Source of the DNA: an uncultured Pseudomonadota bacterium
GTDB taxonomy: Bacteria; Myxococcota_A; UBA796; CAJQPC01
DNA: 6,112 nt
Direction of reading: 5' to 3'
NCBI GenBank assembly: GCA_937915955.1
Contig: CALGIB010000917.1
Location: 1-6,112 of the forward strand
In this document: positions 5,520 through 6,112 of the stretch, piece by piece
Numbering within the stretch: the first letter of the stretch is position 1
How the letters are laid out: each line of letters opens with the position of its first letter
The notes under the pieces: generated by a model
Databases searched by the model: none
The model's input: the letters and a program-made list of their open reading frames with translations, nothing else
What the model was told of the DNA's origin: nothing
Translations under genes and position numbers: made by a program

Positions 5520-6112
5520 CAGAACCAGATGCAGCTGCGGTCGGACACCCAGGTCAGGCCGTCGGCGTTGGCGTAGCCCGCGCCCAGTGGGTTGCCGCTG
5601 GAGGCGAAGAACACGTCGATGGTGCCGTCGCCGCCTTCGGCCACGTCGTAGTTGCTCGACCAGGTCTCCTCGCCCGAGGTGATGGCCTCGGAGCAGGTCG
5701 TGTTCGTGGCGTCGAGGGTCGCGCTGATCGCCAGGCCGTAGTCGCAGGCTCCGCAGGCGTCCGTGTCGCCCTTGGTGCCGCTGACGTCCCAGACCAGCAC
5801 GCAGTCACCGGCCGACCACTCGCTCGTCGCGTAGAGCAGCCAGGACTCCTTGCCGGAGAAGGCCGTCGCCGAGTCCCAGTCGTAGAGGCCCAGGTAGTAG
5901 GAGGTGGCCCCGGCCCAGTCCTCCTTGCCGGCGGCGCTGTCGCAGTAGTCCTGGTCCAGCCCCTGGCTCAGGTCGGGCAGGGTGTCGGTGTCGGCGTCGG
6001 TGTCGCTGTCGGCGTCCGCGTCGCTGTCGGCGTCCGAGTCCGCGTCACCGTCGGCGTCGCTGTCGGTGTCCGTGTCGGCGTCGGTGTCCGAGTCGGTGTC
6101 CGAGTCGGTGTC
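5519..6112 (-). CDS. Exported Asp-repeat protein with Cys-containing C-terminal domain, function unknown (partial, 5' end outside window)
   Basis: The last 197 residues of a protein whose start lies beyond position 6112; the frame is open to the window edge. The first 44 visible residues are a strict DxDx run, the rest (45-197) a compact, aromatic-rich domain with six Cys (57, 104, 120, 123, 140, 194). They could form three disulfides, which suits an exported protein. CVLVWDVSG (104-112), DACGACDYGLAIS (118-130) and the end SDRSCIWF are the most distinctive segments. A small echo, GKEDW at 62-66 and GKESW at 87-91, hints at a degenerate internal repeat. By analogy with the lipoprotein at 979-2217, a signal peptide and lipobox probably precede the Asp run, but that part is not in the window. 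An internal GTG at 5800 is not a plausible start because it would split the domain. I do not recognise the family. The stop overlaps the transporter ATG by one base, so the gene heads or belongs to the same operon. Confidence 0.85.
   Translation of the reverse strand, partial: DTDSDTDSDTDADTDTDSDADGDADSDADSDADADSDTDADTDTLPDLSQGLDQDYCDSAAGKEDWAGATSYYLGLYDWDSATAFSGKESWLLYATSEWSAGDCVLVWDVSGTKGDTDACGACDYGLAISATLDATNTTCSEAITSGEETWSSNYDVAEGGDGTIDVFFASSGNPLGAGYANADGLTWVSDRSCIWF
5981..6112 (-). repeat. Long Asp-X tandem repeat coding region (continues beyond window)
   Basis: Twenty-two consecutive Asp-X pairs (X = Thr, Ser, Ala, once Gly) are encoded by six-base units such as tcggtg, tcggcg and tcgctg on the plus strand. 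Asp is always GAC while the X codons vary (ACC, ACG, TCG, AGC, GCC, GCG). The repeat is therefore kept at the protein level rather than being a fresh DNA expansion, although some units at 6080-6112 (tccgagtcggtg) are exact 12-bp copies and suggest recent duplication. The real length is unknown because the window ends inside it. Confidence 0.9.

Noticed and set aside
3744..5576. A 610-codon open frame on the plus strand opposite the nuclease and transporter genes
   Set aside because: Its translation is rich in Val, Ala, Gly, Asp, His and Leu with no motifs, as expected antisense to GC-rich genes with G/C third positions; the opposite strand encodes two clearly conserved proteins.
5981..6112. 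Tandem units at the right edge considered as a CRISPR array or non-coding satellite
   Set aside because: Units are 6-12 bases, in frame, and encode a regular Asp-X protein linker; there are no spacers.

Overview
The window is a GC-rich stretch of bacterial chromosome in which every gene I can support lies on the minus strand, so gene order runs from high to low coordinates. Two exported proteins carry long Asp-X-Asp-X runs after (or presumably after) a lipoprotein-type N-terminus. Together with the strong GC bias, the lamin-tail surface protein and the many exported proteins without known function, this suggests a Myxococcota-like ('deltaproteobacterial') organism. That placement is inferred from style; there is no rRNA or marker gene to confirm it.

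From right to left there is first a four-gene, tightly packed cluster: (1) the C-terminal 197 residues of an exported, cysteine-containing protein of unknown function (5519-6112, start outside the window); (2) a cation diffusion facilitator resembling the SLC30A9/ZnT9 branch (4509-5519), whose ATG shares one base with the preceding stop; (3) an exonuclease III-type AP endonuclease (3714-4505), with a GTG start three bases after the preceding stop and an SD-like GAGGA inside the preceding gene; (4) a patatin-like lipid acyl hydrolase (2545-3717), whose GTG start overlaps the nuclease stop by four bases. The spacing implies one transcript with translational coupling. The functions (metal transport, DNA base-excision repair, lipid hydrolysis) do not form a recognised pathway.

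A 327-base gene-free stretch follows (2218-2544). It holds a perfect 10-bp GC-rich inverted repeat that could end the four-gene transcript, and a pair of 6-bp direct repeats one helical turn apart close to the next gene. After it come a lipoprotein with an Asp-rich linker, an OB-fold region like the non-catalytic part of secreted nucleases, and a C-terminal lamin-tail domain (979-2217), then an 87-base gap, then a radical SAM enzyme with an N-terminal cobalamin-binding-like domain (1-891, C-terminus outside the window).

I found no tRNA, rRNA, CRISPR array, insertion sequence or phage gene. The genes are mostly recognisable housekeeping or surface families. The less ordinary points are the coupled operon with its unlikely mix of functions, the transporter lacking the usual second metal-site motif, the non-catalytic nuclease-like lipoprotein, and the Asp-repeat proteins. 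I do not see convincing evidence of a wholly new system.
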